DNA of 64,000 nucleotides from SpSt-398 sp041752235 (GCA_041752235.1 JBGSHM010000002.1:124001-188000); one strand, 5' to 3'. Numbered from the stretch's first letter, positions 42,801 to 51,698 are shown. Numbers and translations: made by a program. The notes: a model not told the origin generated them from the letters alone.

Positions 42801-44148
42801 CATTTGTTCCGGCCGAATAGGCATAGGATTCAAAGTTTCCAAGGCCATAGGCAATCGCATTGAAACCGCTATCCGCGGTCAATCGAAACGAAGGATTGGC
42901 CAGGTTGCTTAGGTTTTCGACCAGATAGGAATATCCAGGTGCGCCAGGCATGGGCAGGAAGTTCGATACCGGAGCCACATTATTGATCCGAAAACTTCCT
43001 GCAGCGGCGGTTTGGATATATACCGACAGGTAACGCTGTGAAATTTGCTGAAGTGTGGAGGAAAAAATGGTGATGTCATTGATATTTTGTTCCACCGGAT
43101 TCAGGACCACCATATCCGGGTCACCCAGGTCATTGCTGGCATTTGCCGCATCCGAACTCATCATATACTGCATGCAACTGACCGGTTTGCTGGCCGTGAT
43201 CAGGAAAGCGGTGTTCACCGGAGCCGGATTCGCCGACGAAGCCGGGTAAAATTCACCCGCATTCAAAGTAATGATTGGCCCCGAACCAATATCGATATCC
43301 GTGTTATCCTCGGAAGCTATTACTCGATAATGAAAACCATTGGGGTTATTGGCAAAAGGGATCACCCCAAAGCTCTTTCCCCAGGTATTGACGGGATATA
43401 ATTGCTGATACAAAGGGTCATAGGACCCGCCCATCTGAGCGCCGTTACCAATCGCCAGCGAGGAACTACCGGAGAATACTGCGATCTTTTTACAGGTCTC
43501 GGATCCCGTTGCTACCGACTCCACCAGCGTACCCGTCAGGTCCTGATCGTCCTGGATCTGAAGTACATCACCTAGATTGGTCAATACCATCGTGGTAGAA
43601 AGGGCATTGAGTACCCCATTTCGCCGAAGGCGGAATCGAACCGTTGTATTGGGTTCTACCGCGATGATCTGAAATTGGGACTTTGACCCCGAAGTACTGT
43701 TTTGGAAAAAGGTGGCAACAAAATGCTTCTTCCCCAACACATTCTCCGGAAGGATCAGGGAGGCTGCGGAGCGGAAACCCGCATAAATATGGGCGTAAAC
43801 CACTACGGGTGGCTTACCCGGATCCACCAATACATGAATGCCTTTATTTACGACAACTCCGGATTCTCCAAAGTTGACATGGGCATTGCTGTAAGGAATA
43901 TTGATGGGGCCAGCCACCTGGTTGGCATTCACCGTGAAAGTGGTGTTGAACCCATTTACCGATATGGTTCCGGAAGAATTTTTATCCGAGGTGATGAACA
44001 AGGCCATCTGCGCCTGGTTCGCTCCTGAAGGGGTATGAGACGGAAAACAAAGCCAGAATTCTTTTCCCTTATTGGAAAAATCCTGGGAAAAAAGCGGGGT
44101 CAATGCTGCCGTGCAGAATACGGCAAACAGCAAAAATCTTTTACTCAT
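39838..44148 (-). CDS. Giant PKD-repeat adhesin with type B gliding-motility C-terminal domain
   Basis: A 1436-residue secreted protein. After the signal peptide (MSKRFLLFAVFCTAALTPLFSQ) comes an IgGFc-binding-like N-terminal region of about 450 residues (GKEFWLCFPSHTPSG onward). It is followed by at least six PKD domains, recognised by WxWxFGDG cores (WSWIFSDG, WFWDFGDG, YAWNFGDG, WAWDFGDG, WSWNFGDA, WNWNFGDA), each with a conserved GC near its end, and one degenerate copy. The final about 85 residues are a gliding-motility-associated C-terminal domain (IPNIFSPNGDGVHDRW ... VPVGTYYYIVD), a type IX secretion signal. Met at 44148 is chosen over the frame start at 44190. It is cotranscribed with the SprF-like gene. 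Confidence 0.9.
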   Translation of the reverse strand: MSKRFLLFAVFCTAALTPLFSQDFSNKGKEFWLCFPSHTPSGANQAQMALFITSDKNSSGTISVNGFNTTFTVNANQVAGPINIPYSNAHVNFGESGVVVNKGIHVLVDPGKPPVVVYAHIYAGFRSAASLILPENVLGKKHFVATFFQNSTSGSKSQFQIIAVEPNTTVRFRLRRNGVLNALSTTMVLTNLGDVLQIQDDQDLTGTLVESVATGSETCKKIAVFSGSSSLAIGNGAQMGGSYDPLYQQLYPVNTWGKSFGVIPFANNPNGFHYRVIASEDNTDIDIGSGPIITLNAGEFYPASSANPAPVNTAFLITASKPVSCMQYMMSSDAANASNDLGDPDMVVLNPVEQNINDITIFSSTLQQISQRYLSVYIQTAAAGSFRINNVAPVSNFLPMPGAPGYSYLVENLSNLANPSFRLTADSGFNAIAYGLGNFESYAYSAGTNVRDLYQFVSTQNTYATVNFPAACKGAPFFFSIVFPYQPTSIRWQFNGLFPDVTLNSPVADSTWVIGTRTVYRYKLPAPYTANTVGTFPIKVLVQNPTGDGCTGEQEIDYDLQVFAPPTANFNFTTSGCVSDSVSFFDITNTDGRDIIKWSWIFSDGQIDSIKNPKHRYASAPSYNARLSVITDVGCVSDTMTKTVILNDEPIAKFGATAPFCTGRTITFSDTSSVSNGGTLVKWFWDFGDGSPVLTATTNANQTHVYNTPGTYVVKLKVETITGCQSEEFPRTITIHPNPVASFALPNVCLPAGTASFINQSSITDGSQASFTYAWNFGDGNTAGNILNPVHTYTGTGPYTVTLSVTSNNGCVDDSVRLLNTIYAQPTANFTVDKAEVCLGGAFNFTDQSTAPNSSITQWAWDFGDGGTSTVNNPSKTYTSPGTYTVTLTSTSAIGCPSTIKTMNVTVNALPTAQFSISGATCVNKNVTLVDASVPNSGNINKWSWNFGDASNAVLNNGAAFTHIYNQTGPYTVTLQVETDKGCVSTVTSNNLTVHVNPKAGFIAPEVCLTDPSVNFTDTSSIAAGSIAAWNWNFGDANATAGNPNTSGQQNPSHIYTATGNYTAQLIVTSDQGCRDTLSKPFDVNSAIPKADFTIRNNAALCSNQDITIENLSYVVGYGNIVKLEIYWDANNDMSLFTVDETPAQGKQYSFRYPEFGTPASRNVTIRVIAYSGVTCLEPMDKTFTLLATPEVVFDPVNGVCADVSPFQLTQASVTNGLPGTGVYTGPGVSASGLFNPATAGSGSHLIRYTFTGTNGCVNYKEQTVPVNPVPVANAGPDKFLLQGGVVQLTPVLNANFPVNYLWTPSTGLDNPTIADPKASPSDDITYTLTVTSDFGCTDQDQVFVKVLKSPVIPNIFSPNGDGVHDRWVIEYLDTYPGATVEIYNRYGQLVYKSVGYTTPWDGTVNGKQVPVGTYYYIVDPKNGRKRMAGYVDVIR

Positions 44149-44674
44149 GCGTGTTTCAATGTCCTGAAAATGTCCTGAAATGAGTCCCAAGTTAACAAAA
44201 AGATAGTATAACCTGTAGGTAAAACTACTATTGCATAAATGGACTGTATGCCAGTTGATTGAAGAAGGTTTTGGAGGCTTTTATTTCGTCAAATCATGTA
44301 GTTTTTTTTAAATATGTACTTTTATCAAATATAAAATTTGAATTAACCATGCTATTTTATTTTAAATGAGAGATATAGATTCAAATTTTTTAGCTTGTTC
44401 AATACATGGTGAATTTGGGTGTATTGAAATGAATTCTGCTTCTAATTATATCTACTTTAAATTAAAATAAATCTATTTAAATAATTGAATTTCTGTGTAT
44501 TAAAGTGAATAATGTATAACTAATAAATTTAGGCACATTTTTTCGAAGACATTACGTCAAAAAGCCATGGAACTTAGTTGGTAAAAAAAATACGGTTTCC
44601 TCCCGATTTCCTAAATCCTTCCCAATCCTCCCCTGCCCTACACAGGCTATCTATTTTTCATGCAGATTTGTGGT
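44149..44674. other. AT-rich gene-free region with an imperfect direct repeat
   Basis: About 525 bases between divergent genes, much richer in A and T than the rest of the window. No convincing reading frame or RNA fold was seen. It holds an imperfect direct repeat (GGTGTATTGAAATGAAT near 44419 and TGTGTATTAAAGTGAAT near 44491) and a short dyad TCAAAT/ATTTGA near 44325. It probably contains the promoters of the adhesin operon and of the LEA-like lipoprotein gene. Confidence 0.6.
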
Positions 44675-45121
44675 ATGAAGCGATCGTCCACCGTACTGGT
44701 TATTGTGCTATTCCTGGTCTCCTGCGGAACGGCCAAACCACCCGACTACCAAGGCATATCCAAATTCAAGGTACATTCCATTGGTGCCAGTGAATCGGTG
44801 ATCCGGTTTCACCTGGATTATTTTAACCCCAATGGATTTGGGGTGACCATGAAGGACGCTGAATTTGATGTGTATGTAGAAAATGAATACCTGGGCAAGG
44901 CCAGGCTGGAGGACAAGATCAGGATTCCGGCGAGATCGTCATTTAGCATCCCCATCCGGATGACGGCGGCCTCAGGCTACTTGCTCAAACATAGCTTCGC
45001 CATGTTGATGAATATGCCCCTTCAACTAAAGGTGGAAGGAACGACAAAAGTGGGGAAAGCGGGTTTTTATAAAAAATACCCGGTATTTTTTGAGGGAAAA
45101 CAGGTGATTAGGGAAGATTGA
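44675..45121 (+). CDS. LEA type 2-like lipoprotein
   Basis: A 148-residue lipoprotein with leader MKRSSTVLVIVLFLVSC and a single beta-sandwich domain of the LEA14/water-stress type (FHLDYFNPNGFGVTMKDAEFDVY and LGKARLEDKIRIPARSSFSI are the characteristic segments). The N-P-N-x-x-G pattern is typical of this fold. A periplasmic or outer-membrane role is likely; function unknown. The frame opens at 44660, but Met at 44675 fits the signal peptide. It is convergent with the HMA gene. Confidence 0.85.
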   Translation: MKRSSTVLVIVLFLVSCGTAKPPDYQGISKFKVHSIGASESVIRFHLDYFNPNGFGVTMKDAEFDVYVENEYLGKARLEDKIRIPARSSFSIPIRMTAASGYLLKHSFAMLMNMPLQLKVEGTTKVGKAGFYKKYPVFFEGKQVIRED

Positions 45122-45144
45122 TAGCATCCATCATCCGGCTACTA

Positions 45145-45483
45145 TCACCCCCCATGCTTACAGGTCTTGGGAAGTTTGTTATAGGCATCCGGATTGGCGG
45201 GATATTCATCGGCTTCATAGCCGGCATTAGCGATTGCCGCCTTTATGGTCTCGGCATTGATCCGATTGGTTAAAAATTTCACCATGGTCTCCTTTTTACG
45301 CCAATTCACATTCACATAGGTCACCCCGTCATAGCGTTTCAGGTACTCTTCAATCCTCGTCTTACAAGCTTCGCAACCTACCGTAGGGGTCTTTATTTTG
45401 AGGGTCTCCACTGCCTTAGTCTGGGCAGAAGTAGAGATGGATAGGCTTCCAATGGCCAGGAAAAGAAGGATTATCGTTCGCAT
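45145..45483 (-). CDS. Secreted heavy-metal-associated (HMA) domain protein
   Basis: A 112-residue protein with signal peptide (MRTIILLFLAIGSLSISTSA) and one HMA ferredoxin-like domain. The metal-binding motif is GCEAC (Cys37, Cys40), followed by the usual GVTYVNVNWRKKETMVKF and IKAAIANAGYEADEY pattern. The C-terminus ends in CKHGG, an extra Cys-His that could bind metal. It probably handles copper or a similar soft metal in the periplasm. It lies 21 bases downstream of pyrE on the same strand. Confidence 0.9.
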   Translation of the reverse strand: MRTIILLFLAIGSLSISTSAQTKAVETLKIKTPTVGCEACKTRIEEYLKRYDGVTYVNVNWRKKETMVKFLTNRINAETIKAAIANAGYEADEYPANPDAYNKLPKTCKHGG

Positions 45484-45504
45484 AGAAGGTATTTGAGGGG
45501 TAAA

Positions 45505-46140
45505 TTACAAAACCCCGGTCCAATTCGCAGGGTCATGGCGCCATTTTAACAATATTTCCTGTTGTCCGGGCTCTACCAGCCCTTTGGCGCCTGCCGCCTC
45601 CAATAAATGGGTGTAGTCAGTCAGGGGATAATAAGTGACACCCGCCTTTTCAAAGGCTTCAGTAGCCTGGGGGAATCCGTAAGTGAAAATAGATACCATC
45701 CCTTCGATGGCCAGGCCTGCTGCTTTCAATACATCCACTACCTGTAAGCTGCTTTTGGCTGTTGAAACCAGGTCTTCCACCACCACTACTTTTTGTCCGG
45801 TTTCAAAATACCCTTCAATCTGATTCCCCATCCCATGCTCTTTGGGTTTGGGACGCACATACATAAAGGGAAGTTTTAATTGATCAGCCGCCATGGCACC
45901 CCAGGCGATCCCCGCTGTAGCTACACCGGCTATGAGATCAGCATTGGGAAAGCGCTCAAATATCACATTGCATAGCTCCGATTTGATATAGTCACGCACA
46001 TAAGGAAAGGAAAGGATCCGACGGTTGTCGCAATAGATCGGGCTCTTCCATCCACTCGCCCAGGTAAACGGGGCTTGGGGACTTAATTTAACTGCATTAA
46101 CTTGTAATAGTTTCTCGGCAACAATTTTCGCATCGGTCAT
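45505..46140 (-). CDS. pyrE: Orotate phosphoribosyltransferase
   Basis: Adds the phosphoribosyl group to orotate, the fifth step of UMP synthesis. The PRPP-binding motif is VVVVEDLVSTAKSS near residue 115, with IAGVATAGIAWGAMAA near 70 and the flexible-loop segment VRPKPKEHGMGNQIEG near 93. Met at 46140 (MTDAKIVAEKLL) gives 211 residues; the frame start at 46158 would leave only 4 bases to the divergent NUDIX gene. Two more pyrimidine genes, pyrB and pyrR, are on the same strand further along. Confidence 0.95.
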   Translation of the reverse strand: MTDAKIVAEKLLQVNAVKLSPQAPFTWASGWKSPIYCDNRRILSFPYVRDYIKSELCNVIFERFPNADLIAGVATAGIAWGAMAADQLKLPFMYVRPKPKEHGMGNQIEGYFETGQKVVVVEDLVSTAKSSLQVVDVLKAAGLAIEGMVSIFTYGFPQATEAFEKAGVTYYPLTDYTHLLEAAGAKGLVEPGQQEILLKWRHDPANWTGVL

Positions 46141-46162
46141 GCGGCGAAGGTAAACCAAAGCT

Positions 46163-46786
46163 ATGTATCTGAAAATTTACTTTGAGGATAAACCCTTGTA
46201 TCTCTGCGATGAAATCGATGAACAGATCGAACCCTTTGTTCATCATGATGATGCTGTTTTCATTGATGAACTGGATGCGCATACTATTAAATCCATGATC
46301 CATGAAATACAGCAACCCGCCATTCATGCCGGTGTATTCTTTCACAAAGACCTGGAGAAATTAAAAAAAGAATTCTTTCGAAAGTTTACCGTCTTCGTTG
46401 CCGGTGGTGGTGCCGTGTTGACCCCGGAGAATGAATTGTTGCTGATCTTTCGAAGGGGTTTCTGGGACCTGCCCAAAGGCAAACAGGACAAGGGCGAGCG
46501 TATTGAGGATTGTGCCTTACGGGAAGTCAAGGAAGAAACAGGACTAAAGGATTTGGAGTTGGTTACCCCGCTCCTTACAACCTATCATACCTATCATGAA
46601 GGCACCCGTTTTATTTTAAAGGAATCGTATTGGTTCCGGATGAAAGCCCCCAAAGATCAGGCTTTGACAGCCCAGGCTGAAGAAGATATAACCGAGGTCA
46701 GGTGGGTGGAATTGAACGAAGCCAGAACCTATTTTCCCCGGATGTTCCCCTCTGTTCGTGATGTGATTGAGGCCTTGCAGGATTAA
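46163..46786 (+). CDS. NUDIX hydrolase
   Basis: A 207-residue protein with a NUDIX domain in the second half (about residues 70-205). The Nudix box G-x5-E-x7-REVKEETGL begins at GKQDKGERIEDCALREVKEE near residue 112. The first 70 residues form an extra N-terminal domain (MYLKIYFEDKPLYLCDEID) with acidic character that I do not recognise but which is common in Bacteroidota homologues. The substrate, presumably a nucleoside diphosphate derivative, is unknown. The 3' end overlaps convergent coaD by 4 bases. Confidence 0.9.
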   Translation: MYLKIYFEDKPLYLCDEIDEQIEPFVHHDDAVFIDELDAHTIKSMIHEIQQPAIHAGVFFHKDLEKLKKEFFRKFTVFVAGGGAVLTPENELLLIFRRGFWDLPKGKQDKGERIEDCALREVKEETGLKDLELVTPLLTTYHTYHEGTRFILKESYWFRMKAPKDQALTAQAEEDITEVRWVELNEARTYFPRMFPSVRDVIEALQD

Positions 46787-47268
46787 GCTTCTTTACACCT
46801 TTTTAATACAGACTGCGCCACCACATCGGGCAGGAAGGCACTGGCATCACCCCCGTTACGGATGATATCACGTACAATGGTGGAGGCTACAGAGGTGTAT
46901 TTGGGTTCGCAGGTGAGAAAGATGGTTTCAATATTCTTGTCCAATTGCCGATTGGCATCAGCGATGGTTTTTTCATACTCAAAATCGCTAACGTACCGGA
47001 TGCCCCGCAGGATGAAGCGGGCTTTAATCTTGCGACAATAATCAATGGTCAGTCCCTCATACGTGGTACATACAACCGAAGGATGCTCCGCAAAAAGATC
47101 CTTGATCCATTCCAGTCGTTGGTCAGTGGTGAACATCGGTGATTTCCCGGTATTGGTACCGATCCCTACCACGATCTTGTCAAACAAAGGCAAGGCCCGG
47201 GTGATAATATCCACATGGCCAAGTGTGACAGGGTCAAATGTCCCTGGAAAAAGACAGATCCTTTCCAT
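46783..47268 (-). CDS. coaD: Pantetheine-phosphate adenylyltransferase
   Basis: Adenylylates 4'-phosphopantetheine in coenzyme A synthesis. The 161-residue enzyme has the nucleotidyltransferase motif FPGTFDPVTLGHVDII (TLGH at residues 16-19), ARFILRGIRYVSDFEYE near 83, and the C-terminal YTSVASTIVRDIIRNGGD near 127 with the ISSS-like substrate loop. It overlaps the NUDIX gene tail by 4 bases and is 68 bases downstream of pyrB, so it may share a transcript with pyrB. Confidence 0.96.
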   Translation of the reverse strand: MERICLFPGTFDPVTLGHVDIITRALPLFDKIVVGIGTNTGKSPMFTTDQRLEWIKDLFAEHPSVVCTTYEGLTIDYCRKIKARFILRGIRYVSDFEYEKTIADANRQLDKNIETIFLTCEPKYTSVASTIVRDIIRNGGDASAFLPDVVAQSVLKRCKEA

Positions 47269-47336
47269 AATTTAAATTTACCGGCAGCAGGCCGTTAGTA
47301 GGGACTAAGATGGGATATAAATGGTAAATGACGAAA

Positions 47337-48263
47337 TTAATTCTGCCGGTTAGAAAGGAGGTACAACACGGCCATGCGGACCGCCACTCCATTCTCTACT
47401 TGTTGCAAAACAAGGGATTGCTGACCATCAGCCACATCACTATCCAGCTCCACGCCACGATTGATCGGTCCGGGGTGCATGATGGTGATGGGTTTGGAAA
47501 GACTTTCCAATAATCGGCGGTTTATTCCATAGGCCAGGCTGTATTCCCGCAGGGAGGAGAAGAGTACCTGATTTTGTCTTTCTAATTGAATCCGCAACAC
47601 ATTGGCTACATCGCACCACTCCAATGCCCGACGCAGGTCATACTCCACGCGTATGCCAAAGGTTTCGGTCATGTACTTTGGAATAAGCGTTGGTGGACCA
47701 CAAACGATCACTTCCGCCCCCATTTTCTTCAACAGATAGATATTACTTTGTGCCACCCGGCTGTGCATGATGTCACCAATGATGGCCACCCGAATCCCTT
47801 CCAATGTTCCCAGTTTTTCCCGAATCGATAAGGCATCGAGCAAGGCCTGCGTAGGGTGTTCATTGATCCCGTCACCGGCATTGATCACCGCGGCAGGAAT
47901 ATGTTTAGCAAGAAAATGCGGGGCTCCACTGGCACTGTGACGCATCACGACCATATCCACTTTCATGGACAAAATATTATTAACCGTATCCAGTAGTGTT
48001 TCTCCCTTGGAAACGGAGGAACCAGAGGCGGAAAAATTGATGGTGTCGGCAGATAACCTTTTTTCTGCCAGTTCAAAAGAGATGCGCGTTCGGGTGGAGT
48101 TCTCGTAAAAAAGGTTGACAATGGTGACATCCCGCAAGGAAGGCACTTTTTTGATCGGTCGTTGTAAAACTTCTTTGAACTGTTGGGCGGTCTGTAAAAT
48201 GGTCTGAATATCTTCCGGGGTAAGATCTTTGATACCCAGCAGGTGTTTGGTAGAAAGGCTCAT
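47337..48263 (-). CDS. pyrB: Aspartate carbamoyltransferase, catalytic subunit
   Basis: Condenses carbamoyl phosphate with aspartate, the first committed step of pyrimidine synthesis. Motifs in order: the carbamoyl-phosphate motif STRTRISFELAEKRL near residue 53, KGETLLDTVNNI, MRHSASGAPHFLA near 105, GDGINEHPTQALLDALSI near 128, and MHPGPINRGVEL near 272. Met at 48263 gives 308 residues. No pyrI gene follows. It lies 45 bases downstream of the FG-GAP gene, on the same strand as distant pyrR. Confidence 0.96.
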   Translation of the reverse strand: MSLSTKHLLGIKDLTPEDIQTILQTAQQFKEVLQRPIKKVPSLRDVTIVNLFYENSTRTRISFELAEKRLSADTINFSASGSSVSKGETLLDTVNNILSMKVDMVVMRHSASGAPHFLAKHIPAAVINAGDGINEHPTQALLDALSIREKLGTLEGIRVAIIGDIMHSRVAQSNIYLLKKMGAEVIVCGPPTLIPKYMTETFGIRVEYDLRRALEWCDVANVLRIQLERQNQVLFSSLREYSLAYGINRRLLESLSKPITIMHPGPINRGVELDSDVADGQQSLVLQQVENGVAVRMAVLYLLSNRQN

Positions 48264-48308
48264 TAAAAAGCGAAGATAAAGCAAATTCCCAAAACCTGTT
48301 CCGGCCAA

Positions 48309-51300
48309 TTATTTCTTACCGGACTTTTGCCGGAATACCTGAACCGCGCCCCTGTTTTGGCTGGACACGATGAGGGAAGAACCATCCGCTGCCCGTAATC
48401 CAGCCACCGATTTCCCGTTACCCGGAATACAAACCCCGCTCTCCATCAGGGACAATGGCTTAAAGCCCCCTTTCCCATCCCCCTTCAGGACAAGTCCGCG
48501 TAACGCATCATACCGCCCATTCCCCGGTTCCGTGCTATAATCATTGGTGGACAGAAAAAGATCCAGGTTCCCGTCTGCATTGAAATCACCGGTCACCATG
48601 CCATTCACGACCGAGTATTGAGCCATGACCGGAAGCGGATGTAAGCTAAACTTGCCGCCTCCATCATTGCGGATATAATGACTCTGCAGGCAATTGACCT
48701 TTAATCGCAGGGCCCCTTGCAATTCCGCAGGCGTAAATAATTGGTGAAAAGTGGCAGTGCCAAAAGAACGATAGGAAAGAAACCTTTTCTTAATGAAAGG
48801 CATTTGGTCAACGATATCATCCCGCGTATGGGCCGGAAATTCCTGCCATTGTTTATCGATGTCTTTTCCCCGGATAAAGCTGGTAGGAATGGCTTCTGTA
48901 ACCCCATTCTTATCAAAATCCTTGGCATAAACCGAGACGGGGTATTGTGGCGATGCCTTGTAATAGGAGTTCTCCCCCAGGTTGCCGGCAATAAAGTCCA
49001 GGTCCCCATCCTTATCAAAATCCCCGCTGGCCAGACTGGTCCACCATCCGGAACGATCACCAATCCCCGTTTTGGCGGTCATATCCTCCAAAATCCCTTT
49101 GTTGTTGCGCAGAAAGGTCAGGGGCATCCATTCCCCAGCCAGGATCAGATCGGTCCAGCCATCCCCGTCAAAATCGCTCCAGGAGGCATCCGTGACCATC
49201 CCCAGGTTCTTCAGGTAGGGGGCAATGGTGGATGTGATATCTGAAAACCGGGCCTTTCCGTCTCTGGAATCATTTCGGAAGATAAATGATGCTACAGGTT
49301 GGGGGTAATTCCAGGGTTTCACCCTTCCCCCAACAAAGAGGTCAAGATCGCCATCCTTATCAAAATCAGCCGCCCGTACACAGGATTTGCTCACGTTGCG
49401 GATTGGAATGGTACCATTGTCAGGCGTAAGTTGACCTTTCCCATCATTGAGGTAGAAATGATCCTGATAACCATTATCCTCATTCCGGTAGGCATACCCT
49501 CCTGCCGTAATATACAGGTCAAGATCACCATCCCCTTCCGCATCAAACAACAAAAGCCCCTGGTCATCCGATTCTTTTCGCGAAGCAAGCTCCCCGTTGA
49601 GCAGGGCTTCCTGTCTAAACTTTCCGTCAGTACCCTGAAAGAAAAGCATAGGACTGAAACCCGGTGAACTTCCCACCACAAAATCCTCCAATCCATCTCC
49701 ATTCAAATCACCTGTAGCGATGCGGGGGCCATTTTCCGTAAACTTATGCGGTAATAATTTCTGAATATTGAAATCAATAAAATCCCTTTGTTGATGTTTA
49801 AAATCGATCCCAACACCACGCGTCACTTCCGTAAACCAGGAGTAGCTAACACCTCCATTTGTGTTTATCGCTGGTCCGGCGGACTGAATACTGGCCTTTA
49901 TGGTTGAATTCCCAGGCGGTTTTAAATAAACAGATCTTTTTCCACCCGGCCATTGGATCACCACTGAATCGATGGGTTTGCCTCCCAATCCAAAATGTAC
50001 TTGCGAACTGACGGAAGAAATATATCCGCGGTAGGGATTGTGATGAAAATACTGGATCTCATTTCCCTGATGCAAGGTTATAGTGGCCCCGATGGCCTGT
50101 CTGTTTTTTTCTGTTCCAGAAAGCTCCACCCGAATAAAACCGTTTTCTTTAACCGACGCGAGACGGTTTTCAAAAATACCTGCGGGGTCGTTGATATTGT
50201 TCATCACGATGTCGAGGTCGCCATCTTTGTCCAGGTCCACATAAACAGCCCCATTGGAAAATGTAGGTTCTTCCATGCCCCACTCGGCTGTCATGTCGGT
50301 AAAACGGAGGTCGCCATTATTCCGGTACACAAAATTGTGGATCTTGACCACGGGTATTTCATTGATCATTTCCTGATCCGTAACCAATGTGCCGGCATCT
50401 TCGCGGTATACAATGAAATCGTGATCAGTAATGTCTTTGGGAAATCCATTGGAGAAAAGAATATCGCGGTATCCGTCATTGTCAAAATCAGCAGCCAGGG
50501 GTGTCCAGCTCCAATCGGTTTGTGCAATACCCCCGAAATAGCCGATCTCGGCAAACTCCGGATGACGAAGCGAATCGCCCTCTCCCCGGGATGGCCCCAG
50601 GTTCAGGTGAAGCATATTGCGTACATACTGGTATTGGAACCCGTACATATCACTGTTCTGATAGGTGAGATAGTTGTTGGCATTGAGAAACATTTTCCGA
50701 CGAAGGTTATCACCGGGAGCCATATCTGCTTCGATCACATCGTCTAATCCATCATTGTTCATATCCACGGCATCGGAGCCCATGGAATTAGCCGCGCCAT
50801 GTTTGAAATAATCCAGCAGGCTGTCGGTAAACGTGCCATCCCGGTTATTGATATAAAGAACATTGCTGGAGATATAATCATTCGCTACAAAAATATCAAG
50901 CCATCCATCCTGGTTGACGTCAAAAATGTTGGCTGCATGGGAATAACCTTCGATCAGGATACCTGCTTCGCGAGACACTTCAGTATAGTAAGGATGTTTC
51001 AACGAATCACTCCAATCATTCCGAAATAATTTTCCCGTGCTCGGGTGTTCTCCATGGAGGTTACGTTTCCTGAACTTATTCGCATATTCATCCTTGATGA
51101 TATGGTTAACCGCGATATAGAGGTCAAGGTCCTCATCGTTGTCATAGTCAAAAAAATAAGCCATGGTGCTGGAAGAGGTATCAGCCAATCCGTATTCCGC
51201 TGCCAATTCCTTGAACACAGGTACTTTATTGTTATTCAGCCCCTGGTTTACATACAAGAGGTTGATTCGTTTTAGCGGATCATGTTTTGCGGTTGCGCAA

Positions 51301-51698
51301 ACATACATATCCATCCATCCGTCGTTATTAATATCTACCACGGCCACTCCCCTGCTCCATATCCCCCCACCAGTGGTTTGGGAAGCATCCGTTACATCTT
51401 CAAAGCGAAATGCCCCTTTATTCAAATAGAGTTTATTGGAAACCATGTTGCCGGTGAAATACAGATCCGGGAGACTGTCATTATTAAAATCTCCGACGCC
51501 TACACCTCCGCCATTGTAAATGTTGGCAAAGTCAAAGATGTTAATGGAATCGTCCTCAAATAGTTGGTTGATGAAATCTATGCCGGTTTGGCCGGCGCTT
51601 TTTTGCACGAAAATGCCATCCTTTTCGCGGCAGGAACTGATCATGAAAACTAAAATGACCAAGCCAGGAAAAAATACATGAAGCTTTGAATTTCTCAT
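48309..51698 (-). CDS. FG-GAP/VCBS repeat and ASPIC-UnbV lipoprotein (CRTAC1-like)
   Basis: A 1129-residue surface lipoprotein: leader MRNSKLHVFFPGLVILVFMISSC, then repeated FG-GAP/VCBS blades with DxDxDG-like calcium loops (VGDFNNDSLPDLYFTGN, DINNDGWMDMYVC, DYDNDEDLDLYIA, DVNQDGWLDIFVA and others) in two propeller regions. Between them is an ASPIC/UnbV domain (GATITLHQGNEIQYFHH, VQWPGG-like VVIQWPGGKRSVYL) near residues 520-600. Such proteins commonly follow SusC/SusD pairs in Chitinophagaceae; carbohydrate or glycoprotein binding is likely. A terminator separates it from the SusD gene. Met at 51698 fits the signal peptide. Confidence 0.9.
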   Translation of the reverse strand: MRNSKLHVFFPGLVILVFMISSCREKDGIFVQKSAGQTGIDFINQLFEDDSINIFDFANIYNGGGVGVGDFNNDSLPDLYFTGNMVSNKLYLNKGAFRFEDVTDASQTTGGGIWSRGVAVVDINNDGWMDMYVCATAKHDPLKRINLLYVNQGLNNNKVPVFKELAAEYGLADTSSSTMAYFFDYDNDEDLDLYIAVNHIIKDEYANKFRKRNLHGEHPSTGKLFRNDWSDSLKHPYYTEVSREAGILIEGYSHAANIFDVNQDGWLDIFVANDYISSNVLYINNRDGTFTDSLLDYFKHGAANSMGSDAVDMNNDGLDDVIEADMAPGDNLRRKMFLNANNYLTYQNSDMYGFQYQYVRNMLHLNLGPSRGEGDSLRHPEFAEIGYFGGIAQTDWSWTPLAADFDNDGYRDILFSNGFPKDITDHDFIVYREDAGTLVTDQEMINEIPVVKIHNFVYRNNGDLRFTDMTAEWGMEEPTFSNGAVYVDLDKDGDLDIVMNNINDPAGIFENRLASVKENGFIRVELSGTEKNRQAIGATITLHQGNEIQYFHHNPYRGYISSVSSQVHFGLGGKPIDSVVIQWPGGKRSVYLKPPGNSTIKASIQSAGPAINTNGGVSYSWFTEVTRGVGIDFKHQQRDFIDFNIQKLLPHKFTENGPRIATGDLNGDGLEDFVVGSSPGFSPMLFFQGTDGKFRQEALLNGELASRKESDDQGLLLFDAEGDGDLDLYITAGGYAYRNEDNGYQDHFYLNDGKGQLTPDNGTIPIRNVSKSCVRAADFDKDGDLDLFVGGRVKPWNYPQPVASFIFRNDSRDGKARFSDITSTIAPYLKNLGMVTDASWSDFDGDGWTDLILAGEWMPLTFLRNNKGILEDMTAKTGIGDRSGWWTSLASGDFDKDGDLDFIAGNLGENSYYKASPQYPVSVYAKDFDKNGVTEAIPTSFIRGKDIDKQWQEFPAHTRDDIVDQMPFIKKRFLSYRSFGTATFHQLFTPAELQGALRLKVNCLQSHYIRNDGGGKFSLHPLPVMAQYSVVNGMVTGDFNADGNLDLFLSTNDYSTEPGNGRYDALRGLVLKGDGKGGFKPLSLMESGVCIPGNGKSVAGLRAADGSSLIVSSQNRGAVQVFRQKSGKK

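Noticed and set aside
44149..44674. Possible tRNA or structured RNA in the AT-rich gap
   Set aside because: No cloverleaf, GTTCRA-like T-loop or strong stem was found by eye.
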